Part shown: piece by piece, positions 1 through 8,657 of the stretch
Numbering within the stretch: the stretch's first letter is position 1
Layout: each line of letters starts with the position of its first letter
Assembly (NCBI GenBank): GCA_030153935.1
Contig: JASKKX010000005.1
Span: 1 to 44,463 of the forward strand
Reading direction: 5' to 3'
DNA: 44,463 nt
From: Verrucomicrobiota bacterium
Lineage (GTDB): Bacteria > Verrucomicrobiota > Kiritimatiellia > Kiritimatiellales > Tichowtungiaceae
The notes under the pieces: generated by a model
Database searches by the model: none
Told to the model about the DNA's origin: nothing
Seen by the model: the letters and a program-made list of their open reading frames with translations, nothing else
Made by a program: the position numbers and the translations under genes

Positions 1-10
1 CTTCCGATCT
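1..10. other. Residual Illumina adapter sequence at contig start
   Basis: The first ten bases, CTTCCGATCT, equal the 3' end of the standard Illumina TruSeq adapter. An exact ten-base match at the extreme end of an assembled sequence is unlikely by chance, so this is most likely untrimmed adapter and not genomic DNA. It implies that position 1 is a true contig end. Confidence 0.75.
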
Positions 11-27
11 CGGATGCAGATTCCATC

Positions 28-310
28 TTAAATTTGCCGCTCCGTGGTCGAAGAATAGGGGTAAGCGTATTTGTCGAGAGCGTTGGCAGTCTTATGAACC
101 CGGCAGCGCTGCCAACGGGTTGTCGGGCTCATATCGGCTTGGGCCATGACCGCATTCTTTGAGGTGCCGAGGAACGTTTTGATCTTCAGGTTCTGCTTGA
201 TCCACTTGAAGAAGAGTTTGATCTGCCGGCGTTGTCTGCAGATGGCCGCGATGGCCGTCAGCTAGAAGTTGTTGGTGATGAACAGATAAATTTTCCCGGT
301 CTCTTCGTCT
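28..310 (-). pseudogene. C-terminal fragment of an IS4-type transposase
   Basis: Read on the minus strand from 310, the translation runs VKDEETGKIYLFITNNF, a stop, then LTAIAAICRQRRQIKLFFKW and IKQNLKIKTFLGTSKNAVMA. This is the C-terminal part of an IS4-family DDE transposase, including the ELFFKWIKQ-like region around the last catalytic residue. An in-frame TAG at about 260-262 interrupts it. After the GTSKNAV segment the sequence no longer resembles the family and reaches a stop at 28-30. The upstream part of the gene is missing because homology begins exactly at the left end of the neighbouring insertion sequence. It is an inactive relic. Confidence 0.7.
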
Positions 311-327
311 TTAACCCAAGTTTCTTA
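311..327 (+). repeat. Left terminal inverted repeat of the insertion sequence
   Basis: TTAACCCAAGTTTCTTA is an exact inverted match to 2346-2362. It marks the left boundary of the element and abuts the broken IS4 transposase reading frame. Confidence 0.8.
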
Positions 328-483
328 CAGCGGCGTCTAAAACTGCCCGAAATCGACTTTTTTGGTCTGATTCCGGCAGTTTTTTTGTGTAAGTCGTTGA
401 TTTTCAACGCGGGCTTTTCGATGTAGTGCCTAAAACGCTTCCGGGCCGGTTGACGATGCGCTTTTGCCTGCCACGCTTTTCGT

Positions 484-2286
484 ATGTTTTTCAGAGAAAA
501 GAGGGTGCGTGGATCAAGGGTTCTCCAGCTGGTTGAATCGTACCGCAATGCCGAGGGGCCACCGCGTCAGAGGGGACTTGCTTCGCTGGGTGATGCGAAT
601 ATTGCTCACTCGGAATATAAAGCGATTGCAAGGGCTGTTGAGCGGCGATTGCATCGCGAAGAGCTGATGCTGCCTGTTGAGCTTTCGACGGAATCGGCCT
701 CATGGGCAGTACGCATTGCAGGACTCGCCGAACAGACTCGATCCATTCCTTTGAAGGCCGCAACAACCCGACTTGATGGGGTGCTGGTCGATCAGATCCG
801 AACCGACGATGTGGTCGGCTTCGGGCCCCATCTGGCGGGACTCAGCGCATGGAATGCGCTGGGTCTTTCGGGTATTTTGAAACAACAGGGCAGGAGCGCG
901 GAGCGCATTGCTCTCGCCCAGCTGATGGTTATCAACCGGCTGGTGGAGCCGCTGAGCGAATGGGCGCTGGCGGACTGGGCCAACCGTACGGCATTGCCGG
1001 ACCTGCTCGACGTGCAGATCAGCCGAACCACGAAGGATCGGCTGTATAAAACCAGTGACGAGCTGCTTGGATATCGCCGGGAAATCGAACAGGCCCTGCG
1101 TTCCGGCGAGCAGGAGCTGTTCAGCCTGCGGCGCAGCATCGTCCTTTATGACGTGACCAACACCCACTTCGAGGGACTCTGCCGAAGCAACCCCAAGGCG
1201 AAGCACGGCAAGAATAAGCAGAAGCGCAACGACTGCCGTCAGGTGGCTGTGGGCATGGCATTCGACGAGCACGGCGTCGCTCTGGCTCATGAAGTGTTCG
1301 CAGGAAATATCGCCGACACGAAAACACTCACGGCCATGCTGGATCGTCTGGATCTTGGCGACGAAGACCTCAAGCCGGTCGTCATCCTCGACGCGGGCTT
1401 TGCCTCCGAAGCAAACATCCGCCTGCTTGAAGAGCGCGGCTGCTCTTATATCATCAACATCACCCGGGGCAGCCGCAGCCGCTACGCCGATTCTTTTCAA
1501 AACGAAACGTTCATTGCGTTGCCAGGTCGTGACCCGGGCAAGCAGGTCGAAGTCAAACAGATCGACGACCCTGAAAACAACGAACGCCGTCTGGTGCTCT
1601 GCCGTCGTAGCGCTCAGCGTCGCGAAAAAGAGCGGGCCATGCTCTCCCGTGCGGAAGAGTGCTTCCTTGCGGATGCACAGTCGCTGCGCAAACGCATCGA
1701 AACCGGGCGTCTCAAAAAACCGAAAGTCATCGAGCGCAAAATCGGTGCCTTGTTTAAAAAACATCCGCGCGTTACCCGGTTCTGCAAGGCGGAGCACAAA
1801 GACTGCTCGCTGCATCGGGTCCGTAACGACAGTAAACTCGACGAGGCCCTCGCTCTGTGCGGCGACTCTGTTCTCAAGACCGACAAAACGATAGAGGCCG
1901 AAACGCTCTGGGAACTTTACATGACTCTGCTCGAAGCCGAAAAAGGCTTTCGGATGCTCAAAGGCACCCTCGGGCTTCGTCCCAACTACCACCAGATCGA
2001 AAAGCGCGTTGACGGCCACATCTTCATCACCGTGCTCGCCTATCACCTCCTGCGCTGGATCGGCTATCGGCTCGAAACCGCCGGAGATGTGCGCGAATGG
2101 CAAACGCTGCGCCGGCTACTGGGAACCCATATCATTGCAACCACCCGGCTGCCGCTCGCTGACGGGCGCGAAATCTCCATCCGCAAACCCAGCGAAGCCG
2201 ATGAACAGCAGCAGCGGGTCTACAGGCTGCTCGGGATCGACTGGAGACGCGCCTATCCCGCGCGTAAAACAGAGCTAAAATCCTAA
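484..2286 (+). CDS. IS1634-family (IS4-like) DDE transposase
   Basis: This 600-residue protein has the usual length and motif order of IS1634-type transposases. The catalytic triad is recognisable: an Asp in LYDVTNTHFEG at about residue 225, an Asp in VVILDAGFAS at about residue 301, and a Glu in the C-terminal LLEAEKGFRMLKG segment at about residue 485. The family has a beta-strand insertion between the second Asp and the Glu. The C-terminus continues with GHIFITVLAYHLL, as in related enzymes. The gene fills most of the element between the terminal repeats and appears intact, so the element may be active. Start choice is uncertain: ATG 484 gives a slightly short N-terminus, and the true start may lie upstream in the same frame as a non-ATG codon. 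Confidence 0.85.
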   Translation: MFFREKRVRGSRVLQLVESYRNAEGPPRQRGLASLGDANIAHSEYKAIARAVERRLHREELMLPVELSTESASWAVRIAGLAEQTRSIPLKAATTRLDGVLVDQIRTDDVVGFGPHLAGLSAWNALGLSGILKQQGRSAERIALAQLMVINRLVEPLSEWALADWANRTALPDLLDVQISRTTKDRLYKTSDELLGYRREIEQALRSGEQELFSLRRSIVLYDVTNTHFEGLCRSNPKAKHGKNKQKRNDCRQVAVGMAFDEHGVALAHEVFAGNIADTKTLTAMLDRLDLGDEDLKPVVILDAGFASEANIRLLEERGCSYIINITRGSRSRYADSFQNETFIALPGRDPGKQVEVKQIDDPENNERRLVLCRRSAQRREKERAMLSRAEECFLADAQSLRKRIETGRLKKPKVIERKIGALFKKHPRVTRFCKAEHKDCSLHRVRNDSKLDEALALCGDSVLKTDKTIEAETLWELYMTLLEAEKGFRMLKGTLGLRPNYHQIEKRVDGHIFITVLAYHLLRWIGYRLETAGDVREWQTLRRLLGTHIIATTRLPLADGREISIRKPSEADEQQQRVYRLLGIDWRRAYPARKTELKS

Positions 2287-2345
2287 CGACTTTGTAGTGC
2301 CACAAAAAGTCCGGATGTTTAATCGCAACGACTTACGCCGCCAAC

Positions 2346-2362
2346 TAAGAAACTTGGGTTAA
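2346..2362 (-). repeat. Right terminal inverted repeat of the insertion sequence
   Basis: TAAGAAACTTGGGTTAA is the exact reverse complement of 311-327 and marks the right boundary of the element, about 60 bases after the transposase stop codon. Confidence 0.8.
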
Positions 2363-2409
2363 GCACCTCTCTGGTGCACCGGCCTTTTAATTTTAAAAGG
2401 GGAAGACAG

Positions 2410-2442
2410 AAAAAAGCGTTTTCGGGAAGAAAACGCTTTTTT
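2410..2442 (-). terminator. Rho-independent terminator after the PpiC-like gene
   Basis: A perfect 13-bp stem, AAAAAAGCGTTTT with AAAACGCTTTTTT, closes a seven-base loop at 2423-2429. The run of T on each strand makes it potentially bidirectional. It lies about 20 bases beyond the stop of the minus-strand peptidylprolyl isomerase gene, its most likely user. Confidence 0.85.
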
Positions 2443-2462
2443 CTTTAAAGGCATGACCTCGT

Positions 2463-3632
2463 TTATTCAGCCGGTTTTTTCTGCGGGTCAGCATCGAGCG
2501 TCTTATTCTGAAATTCGATGTCTGCTTCGGCTTTCAATTCGTCTACATATGCGAGCAGTTTTTTCTGTTTTTTCTGTTCGGTCAGGTAGGCCTTAAGCTG
2601 AGTCGATACTTCTGCCAGCGGGCGGATCCTAGCGGGCTGGTGATCGGTAACCTTAATAATATGATAGCCGAATTGAGTTTCAACGATGTCGGTGATGTCC
2701 CCTACGTTTGCGCTGAAGGCGGCTTCTTCAAACGTCGGAACCATCTGTCCGCGGGCGAATGTGCCCAGATCCCCGCCGCGCTGGGCGCTGGGGCAATCCG
2801 ACTGTTTCTTGGCGATTTCCTCAAAATTGCCGCCGGCAATAATCTGATCGCGAATGATCTCGAGTTTCTTTCTCTTCTCCGCTTTTATTTCGTCTGTATC
2901 TCCGGGATTAACGGCAACCAGAATGTGGCTGGCGGAAACGGTTTCAGGAACTTTGAATGAGTCAATGTTCTTTTGGTAAAAATCAGACACTTCAGCATCC
3001 GAAGCCTCGGCCACACCGGCTGTTTTTTCGTCCACCAATTTACGGACCAGCATTTGTTCCCGCAGGTTTTCCTTCCAGTCGTCGTAATCGATATGATTTT
3101 CTGCCAGCGCCTCTTCGAGGCTGGATCCTTCCGGAGCGTTTTCTTTAATCCGGTTTATTTCGGCATCCAGATCACTGTCACTCACCGCCAGGCTTGATTT
3201 TTTTGCAGCTTCTGTCAGGAGGATGTTGGCAATGAGGGTGTCCGTCACATTCTGATAAATCTGTCCCGTCATCTGGGCGAGCTGCTGCTGCGGGATCTGA
3301 CGACTCAACTGCATCATATTGAGTTGAACCCCCTGCATAATTTCGCCGTGAGTAATCTTTTCGCCGTCTACGGTCACGACGACATCATCATCCGCGTTCG
3401 CCAGCGGGTTGGGCTGAAGAGGTTCTTCGAACAGATTCGTCGATTGCGTCAGATCAAGATCCTCGGTTGCGGGAGCTTCCTGTGGTTCTTCGGCTGCGGG
3501 GGTTTCCTGCGTTACAACCGGTTTTTCAGTTTCAGGGGTTTCTTTGGAGCAGCTTGCAACGATAATCATTACAAAAGCCGTAAAAGCAGTAAGAAGACCG
3601 GCTTTTTTTGTCTTTTCAACGAATTTGGTCAT
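2463..3632 (-). CDS. SurA/PrsA-like peptidylprolyl isomerase lipoprotein (parvulin)
   Basis: The protein (389 residues) starts with a basic, hydrophobic signal ending in VASC at residues 25-28, a good lipobox, so it should be a lipoprotein facing the periplasm. An acidic, proline-rich linker (about 30-75) precedes a SurA_N-like helical region (about 85-215) beginning VTVDGEKITHGEI. A parvulin rotamase domain (about 230-330) follows, with the landmarks SASHILV, DCPSAQRGGDLGTF and FGYHIIKV. It probably helps fold secreted or outer-membrane proteins by cis-trans isomerisation of prolyl bonds. It is transcribed alone, divergent from the YkgJ-like gene, and ends just before a strong terminator. 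PrsA or a PpiC-type chaperone are alternative names for the same role. Confidence 0.88.
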   Translation of the reverse strand: MTKFVEKTKKAGLLTAFTAFVMIIVASCSKETPETEKPVVTQETPAAEEPQEAPATEDLDLTQSTNLFEEPLQPNPLANADDDVVVTVDGEKITHGEIMQGVQLNMMQLSRQIPQQQLAQMTGQIYQNVTDTLIANILLTEAAKKSSLAVSDSDLDAEINRIKENAPEGSSLEEALAENHIDYDDWKENLREQMLVRKLVDEKTAGVAEASDAEVSDFYQKNIDSFKVPETVSASHILVAVNPGDTDEIKAEKRKKLEIIRDQIIAGGNFEEIAKKQSDCPSAQRGGDLGTFARGQMVPTFEEAAFSANVGDITDIVETQFGYHIIKVTDHQPARIRPLAEVSTQLKAYLTEQKKQKKLLAYVDELKAEADIEFQNKTLDADPQKKPAE

Positions 3633-3757
3633 GTCAGAATTCTCCTCTATTTAATTTATTGTACCGCGCCTGACTTGCTTTTGCGGACAAGAGCAGGATA
3701 GTCGTATTTAAAGGAGTTGATGTCAATTCATTCACCTTCAAATAACCGTTTGTACCT

Positions 3758-4099
3758 ATGACCAGAAGTTCAGATAAACGTTCATTCAAATGCAGGCAAT
3801 GCGGCACCTGCTGCCGCTGGAGCGGCCATGTCCTGCTGACGAATGCCGATATTACCAGATTGGCGGATGCTGCGGGGCTCACTGAGGATCGGTTTATCGA
3901 GCGGTATACCGTTTTGGCAGGCAATCGGCGTCAGCTCAGTCTGGCGGATCAGGAGGACGGAAGCTGTATGCTGCTTCAGGACGGGCGGTGTTCTCTATAT
4001 GAAGCCCGTCCGGCGCAATGCCGTGATTTCCCGCACAGATGGTGGGTTACGGAAGGCTGTCCGGCACTCGACGAACTGAATGAAAGCGGTGGAGTTTAA
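3758..4099 (+). CDS. YkgJ-type cysteine-cluster protein (CxxCxxCC family)
   Basis: This small protein (113 residues) has the N-terminal pattern F-K-C-R-Q-C-G-T-C-C-R at about residues 10-20, followed by CMLLQDGRCSLYEARPAQCR at about 70-89. These are the two Cys clusters of the YkgJ/UPF0153 family, thought to bind zinc or an Fe-S cluster. The biochemical function of the family is unknown. A further Cys lies in TEGCPALDEL. It sits upstream of fabZ in the same direction with a gap of about 70 bases, so it could be cotranscribed with the lipid A genes. Confidence 0.85.
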   Translation: MTRSSDKRSFKCRQCGTCCRWSGHVLLTNADITRLADAAGLTEDRFIERYTVLAGNRRQLSLADQEDGSCMLLQDGRCSLYEARPAQCRDFPHRWWVTEGCPALDELNESGGV

Positions 4100-4168
4100 G
4101 CGTTGAACAGTACGCCGGTTTTTAAGATAATCCCGGCACTAATCATATGAACCAAGGAGCCCAATCGC

Positions 4169-4603
4169 ATGTCCGTAATTGAAACCCATGAGATTCTCAA
4201 TATTCTGCCGCACCGCTACCCCTTTCTGTTGGTTGATCGCATTATTGAATGTGACCATGAAAAGCGGATTGTCGGCATTAAGAACCTTACTTTTAACGAA
4301 TCGTTCTTTCAGGGACATTTTCCCGGACGACCGGTGATGCCGGGTGTGCTTCAGATGGAAGCCATGGCGCAGGTCTCCGGTATCCTGCTGAGTGAGCTTT
4401 TTGGTGGCAGCAATGGTCGGATATTCTTTTTTGCTGCGATTGATAACGCCCGGTTCCGCAGACCCGTTGTTCCGGGAGATCAGCTTCGCATGGAGGTGGA
4501 GGTTGTCAGTGCAAAGCTGCGTCTCTCCAAAGTGCATGCCAAGGCGTTTGTAGAAAACAAGCTGGCTTCAGAAGCCGACCTGATGTTCAGTGTGGTAAGG
4601 TAA
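4169..4603 (+). CDS. fabZ: 3-hydroxyacyl-[acyl-carrier-protein] dehydratase FabZ
   Basis: This 144-residue hot-dog-fold protein has the normal FabZ length. It shows the N-terminal LPHRYPFLLVDRI block and the active-site block GHFPGRPVMPGVLQMEAMAQ, with catalytic His and Glu. It dehydrates 3-hydroxyacyl-ACP in type II fatty acid synthesis in the cytoplasm. The start has a clear AAGGAG ribosome site nine bases upstream. It lies eight bases before lpxA, the classical fabZ-lpxA pairing that couples acyl chain elongation to lipid A supply. lpxD and lpxB are not in this window. Confidence 0.96.
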   Translation: MSVIETHEILNILPHRYPFLLVDRIIECDHEKRIVGIKNLTFNESFFQGHFPGRPVMPGVLQMEAMAQVSGILLSELFGGSNGRIFFFAAIDNARFRRPVVPGDQLRMEVEVVSAKLRLSKVHAKAFVENKLASEADLMFSVVR

Positions 4604-4610
4604 TGTTAAG

Positions 4611-5384
4611 ATGAGCAATATTCATCCTACAGCAATTATCGGCAAGGGCGCACTGCTGGGCGACGGGGTTGTTCTCGGGCCCTACAGCATTGTCGGTCCC
4701 GGAGTGAAAATCGGGGAAAACACCGAACTGATGGCTCATGCTGTCGTTGACGGGAATACCACGATCGGGGCTGAATGCGTAATTCATCCTTTTGCCCGTA
4801 TCGGAGGTCCGACGCAGGATCTCAAATTTAAAGGCGGTATTCCCGGTGTGATTGTCGGCGATAAAACGGTCATCCGTGAATGTGTTACCATCAACGCGGC
4901 AACGAATGATGGTGAAATGACGCAAGTCGGTTCCGGCTGTCTGCTGATGGCCTACAGCCATATTGCCCACGCCTGCAAAGTCGGTAACGGTGTGATTCTG
5001 GCGAACAGTGTCCAGCTGGCCGGTGATGTCGTGGTCGAGGACTTCGCCACTATCGAAGGACTCTGCGGAGTGGTTCAATTCCGCCGCGTCGGCAAAATGG
5101 CATTTCTCGGAGCTTACACCAAAGCAACCAAGGACGTGCCGCCATTTATGATTGCCGACGGACTCGATATTCAGATTCGCAGTTATAATAAAATCGGCTT
5201 GGAACGTCGCGGCATTTCTGAGAGCTCGCGGGCTGTGATCAAAGAGGCCTATCGTATACTCTATCGCCGGAAACTTCCGGTTGCCGAGGCACTCGAAAAA
5301 ATGAAAAACGAGCTGCCATCCACACCGGAACTGCAGCACCTGATTGATTTTATACGCACTTCGAAAATGGGTATTGTGCGTTAG
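4611..5384 (+). CDS. lpxA: UDP-N-acetylglucosamine O-acyltransferase LpxA
   Basis: The protein (257 residues) consists mainly of left-handed beta-helix hexapeptide repeats ([LIV]-G-x4), followed by a helical C-terminus from about residue 190. The catalytic His lies in YSHIAHACKVG at about residues 120-130, and the substrate-loop landmarks FARIGGPTQDLKFKG and VTINAAT are present. It transfers an R-3-hydroxyacyl chain from ACP to UDP-GlcNAc, the first step of lipid A synthesis. With fabZ directly upstream, it is strong evidence for a lipopolysaccharide-bearing outer membrane. Confidence 0.96.
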   Translation: MSNIHPTAIIGKGALLGDGVVLGPYSIVGPGVKIGENTELMAHAVVDGNTTIGAECVIHPFARIGGPTQDLKFKGGIPGVIVGDKTVIRECVTINAATNDGEMTQVGSGCLLMAYSHIAHACKVGNGVILANSVQLAGDVVVEDFATIEGLCGVVQFRRVGKMAFLGAYTKATKDVPPFMIADGLDIQIRSYNKIGLERRGISESSRAVIKEAYRILYRRKLPVAEALEKMKNELPSTPELQHLIDFIRTSKMGIVR

Positions 5385-5398
5385 CGCGGAGTGCCGCA

Positions 5399-7111
5399 AT
5401 GCAAACAAGCCAACTCGACAGCTTACTGCAGCAAACCGGTCTTTTTACATCGGAACAGGTAGCAGCACTGTTTCCCGCTCTGCTGGAAAGCGGTTCCGGA
5501 TTTACCGGTTCGGTAGTTGAACAGACCGGGGTCAGAGAAGAGCTTTTTCTCGAAAAACTGGCGGAGGTCATGGGGCTGCCCTTTATGCGCCTGGCCAAGG
5601 CGGAAATCGATGCCGGACTTCTTGCCAAAATTCCGCCCAAAGCGGTTTTTCAATATAATATCATACCGGTCAGTGAAGTGTCCGGGGCATTGTGCATTGC
5701 CACAGCCAATCCGCTGCAGCCCGGTCTCATTGACGCAATGCGTCTGGTTACCGGCGGTCGCATCAAGCTGGCACTCAGTTCCTCTGCTGATATTGCCGCT
5801 GCCGCTAAACGTCTGTATGGGGTCGGGGCGGAAACTCTGGACCGCATGATGCAGGACGATGACCGTATCAATCTCGATGAAGAAGGGCTTTTCAGGCAGG
5901 ATTTGAGTGAGCTCGACCAGGAGGCCTCTGTTGTCAAGTTTGTCAACCAGATCATCTGGGAAGCACACCAGAACCGCGCCACCGACATTCATATTGAGCC
6001 GATGGAAACCGACTTGCGTATTCGTTACCGGATTGACGGGGTGCTTCATCAGACCCCTGTGCCTGCAGCGCTTAAACGCTTTCAATCCTCGATTATTTCC
6101 CGCATTAAGGTTATGTCGAATATGGATATTGCCGAAAAACGCCTTCCCCAGGACGGTCGCATCAGCCTGCGGATTCAAGGGGAGGAAATTGATGTCCGTG
6201 TTTCCACTATGCCGACCGTTTACGGCGAAAGCGTCAGCCTGCGCCTGCTCCTGCGCGGCAGCGGGATGATCAATATGGATCAGCTTGGTCTGGGTGCCGC
6301 GGACGAAAAGATTCTCAAAAAAATGATTACCCGTCCGCACGGGATCCTGCTCTGCACCGGGCCCACCGGTTCCGGCAAATCCACCTCGCTGTATGCCTGG
6401 TTGCATACCATCAATTCCGTGGACATCCGGATCATGTCGGCCGAAGACCCGATTGAATACGAAATGGCCGGCATCAACCAGGTGCAGATGAAGCCCGAAA
6501 TCGGACTCACTTTTGCCCATGCATTGCGTACTTTTCTCCGTCAGGACCCCGACGTCATCATGGTGGGTGAAATCCGTGACCGCGAAACCGCTGAAATCGC
6601 CATTCGCGCCGCGCTGACCGGCCATCTTGTTTTCAGTACTCTGCATACCAACGATTCCGCCGCCAGCATCAGCCGTTTGCTTGACATGGGCATCGAACCG
6701 TTTCTGGTTGCATCTTCAGTCGAAGGCATTGTTGCGCAGCGCCTTGTGCGCCGCCTCTGCAAGGCCTGCCGGAAACCGGTTGATCTTGACGATCTCAAAA
6801 AAGAGGTTTTGCGGAAAGAAGGATTTCCAGTGGAAAAACTTGCTTCGCATACCATCTATGAACCGACCGGGTGCGATGAATGTCGAGGGTCCGGCTTTAA
6901 AGGCCGTACCGGTATTTACGAGATTCTCATCGTTGACGACCATATTCGTCCGCTCATCATTGACCGCTCCGCGGCCAGCGAGATCAGACACGAGGCCGCG
7001 CGTCACGGATTGCATCCACTGCGTGAAGACGGCTGGAATAAAGTTCTCGACGGAGTGACTACCGTGGAAGAAATCCTTCGCGTTACCGAAGAAAGCGAAG
7101 AACAGGTCTGA
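5399..7111 (+). CDS. Type II secretion / type IV pilus assembly ATPase (GspE/PilB family)
   Basis: This 570-residue protein has an N-terminal MshEN/T2SSE_N domain (about 1-150) and a secretion ATPase domain. The Walker A is GPTGSGKST at about 320-328. The Asp box and Walker B lie in DPDVIMVGEIRDRETAE at about 380-396, and the His box is TGHLVFSTLHTND. A four-Cys zinc module, CKAC at about 454 and CDEC at about 491, is typical of GspE/PilB and not of PilT retraction motors. It should power pilus or pseudopilus assembly at the inner membrane. It begins 14 bases after lpxA, and no other secretion gene is nearby, so GspE and PilB cannot be told apart from context. Confidence 0.9.
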   Translation: MQTSQLDSLLQQTGLFTSEQVAALFPALLESGSGFTGSVVEQTGVREELFLEKLAEVMGLPFMRLAKAEIDAGLLAKIPPKAVFQYNIIPVSEVSGALCIATANPLQPGLIDAMRLVTGGRIKLALSSSADIAAAAKRLYGVGAETLDRMMQDDDRINLDEEGLFRQDLSELDQEASVVKFVNQIIWEAHQNRATDIHIEPMETDLRIRYRIDGVLHQTPVPAALKRFQSSIISRIKVMSNMDIAEKRLPQDGRISLRIQGEEIDVRVSTMPTVYGESVSLRLLLRGSGMINMDQLGLGAADEKILKKMITRPHGILLCTGPTGSGKSTSLYAWLHTINSVDIRIMSAEDPIEYEMAGINQVQMKPEIGLTFAHALRTFLRQDPDVIMVGEIRDRETAEIAIRAALTGHLVFSTLHTNDSAASISRLLDMGIEPFLVASSVEGIVAQRLVRRLCKACRKPVDLDDLKKEVLRKEGFPVEKLASHTIYEPTGCDECRGSGFKGRTGIYEILIVDDHIRPLIIDRSAASEIRHEAARHGLHPLREDGWNKVLDGVTTVEEILRVTEESEEQV

Positions 7112-7211
7112 TCGTCCAGAGATTGGAACTTGTTTTTCAGCGGATTCTCCTTCGCAGGGACCTCCTGTAAGAGTGGTATGCAATTTGCTTATCTTTTTAT
7201 AAGCCGATCGA

Positions 7212-8186
7212 TTGCATTCAAATGAATACATATTTGGATTTTTGGTGGGAACAAACAACAAACATGTTGATTTTTCTGTGAGGGGTTGTCTCGAGCACGG
7301 CGTTTGCGATGCGCGCCATATTCGGGATCCGGAGGCGCTGTCGCTCGTTGCAATGATGCCGGCGACAAAGAGCGATCCGCATCAGATGCTGCGCGATGTG
7401 CTTTCTCTGCTGGAGCGGCGTCGAGGCATGCTCCATTGCACCATTATGCTTCTGACGCCCGATGACGAGGGGTTGGTTCTGGAAGCGGAAAGCGCCAGGG
7501 AGGTGGATGGCGGCACGCTTTTTCCGGATGAGCTCGGTGACTTTTCTCCGGCAATTCAGGTTAACCTGCTACGAGTGATCCCGCAGCGTGAATGCGAACG
7601 GGTCGGCAGCAATAAAACCTTGCAGGCTGATGGGAGTATTGTAACGGCAACCAACCGCGATTTGGAAACGGCCCTGCGGGATGGGGAATTTCGCGAAGAT
7701 CTCTATTACCGTATCAATGTTTTTCCCATTGTGCCGCCTCCACTGTGTGAGCGTCGCAGCGATATCCTGCTGCCGGCCAACCATTTTGTGGAAAAATACA
7801 CAGTGCGCCTCAGCCATCCGGTGCGCCGGATCAGCACGTCGGCCATCAATCTGCTGATGAGTTATCACTGGCCGGGCAATGTCCGTGAGCTGGAAAACTG
7901 TATTGAACATGCAGTGCTTCTCTGTTCAGCGGGTGTCACTTACGGACCCCATCTCCCTCCGGCGTTGCAGACTCCAACGATGGCCGATTGTCCGGCAGCG
8001 GGCAGTTTTAAAACGCTGGTGGATAGGCTGGAGCGTGATCTCATCATCGACGCATTGAAACGGAACCGGGGAAATGTGACAGCGGCGGCGCGCGAATTAG
8101 GCGTTACGGGCCGCATGGTTCGCTCCAAAATTGAAAGGGTGGGGGTGGTTTATGACCGATTCTTTACACGTAAACACAGACGTTGA
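7212..8186 (+). pseudogene. NifA-like sigma-54 activator with the central part deleted
   Basis: The N-terminal third looks like the start of a GAF sensor domain of a NifA-type activator (LSLLERRRGMLHCTIMLLTP). Around 7495-7503 it jumps directly to the middle of an AAA+ domain, VDGGTLFPDELGDFSPAIQV, which holds the Walker B. The rest of GAF, the Walker A (GESGTGKE-type) and the GAFTGA sigma-54 contact loop are absent, roughly 230 residues. The end of AAA+ (NRDLETALRDGEFREDLYYR, YHWPGNVRELENCIEHAVLL) and a Fis-type HTH (RGNVTAAARELGVTGRMVR) remain. The product could neither bind ATP normally nor contact sigma-54, so it is probably a pseudogene, though the frame stays open. The start is uncertain (TTG 7212 or a later codon). 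Confidence 0.8.
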
Positions 8187-8637
8187 AAAAGATGCGTTCT
8201 GGATCCGGCCGGCCGGATCCGATGACCTGGCCGCAATGACCCGGCTCCTTCAGGAATTATTTGCAATAGAAACGGAGTTTGAGGAGGATCCTGAGAAGCA
8301 GCGATGCGGTTTGCAGATGTTGCTGGATTCATCGCAGGCGGGCATTTGGATCGCTGAACGGCGGGGGCGGGTCGTGGGAATGGTGGCGATGCAATTGATG
8401 ATTTCAACTGCCGAAGGCGGACTTTCAGGATTGGTGGAAGATCTCGTTGTCTCATCGGCTTACCGTCGTCGCGGACTTGGCAAAGCACTGCTTGACGCGG
8501 CAGTGCAATGGGCCCGGGAACAGGGGGCCACACAGATTCAGCTGCTGGCCGACGGCCACAATGTTCCGGCTATTATTTTTTACCGCAAGCTGGACTGGAA
8601 ACAGACCAACAGGATCGCGTTGCGACGCTCAATCTGA
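8152..8637 (+). CDS. GNAT-family N-acetyltransferase
   Basis: From ATG 8152 the protein has 161 residues and a single GNAT fold. The acetyl-CoA loop is visible as LVVSSAYRRRGLGKALLDAA, the R-R-G-L-G-K form of the Q/RxxGxG/A motif, and the C-terminal part has NVPAIIFYRKLDWKQ. The acceptor substrate cannot be inferred. The start lies inside the last 35 bases of the truncated NifA-like gene in another frame, so the two are translationally close. This arrangement may predate the deletion in the regulator. Confidence 0.82.
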   Translation: MTDSLHVNTDVEKDAFWIRPAGSDDLAAMTRLLQELFAIETEFEEDPEKQRCGLQMLLDSSQAGIWIAERRGRVVGMVAMQLMISTAEGGLSGLVEDLVVSSAYRRRGLGKALLDAAVQWAREQGATQIQLLADGHNVPAIIFYRKLDWKQTNRIALRRSI

Positions 8638-8657
8638 AGATATAACGCGGGCGTTTT

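Larger units (their letters stand above)
311..2362 (+). mobile_element. IS1634-type insertion sequence (about 2.05 kb)
   Basis: The element is bounded by a perfect 17-bp inverted repeat, TTAACCCAAGTTTCTTA at 311-327 and its reverse complement at 2346-2362. Similarity continues inward through a shared GGCGT-type block. It contains one transposase gene. No obvious target-site duplication is visible: the bases left of 311 (cttcgtct) and right of 2362 (gcacctct) differ. That suggests a later rearrangement or deletion at one flank, which fits the truncated IS4 gene on the left having no counterpart on the right. Confidence 0.8.

Noticed and set aside
700-2103. Long minus-strand open frame of 467 codons opposite the transposase
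   Set aside because: It is antisense to a well-recognised transposase and matches no family. It arises from the GC-rich codon use of the real gene.
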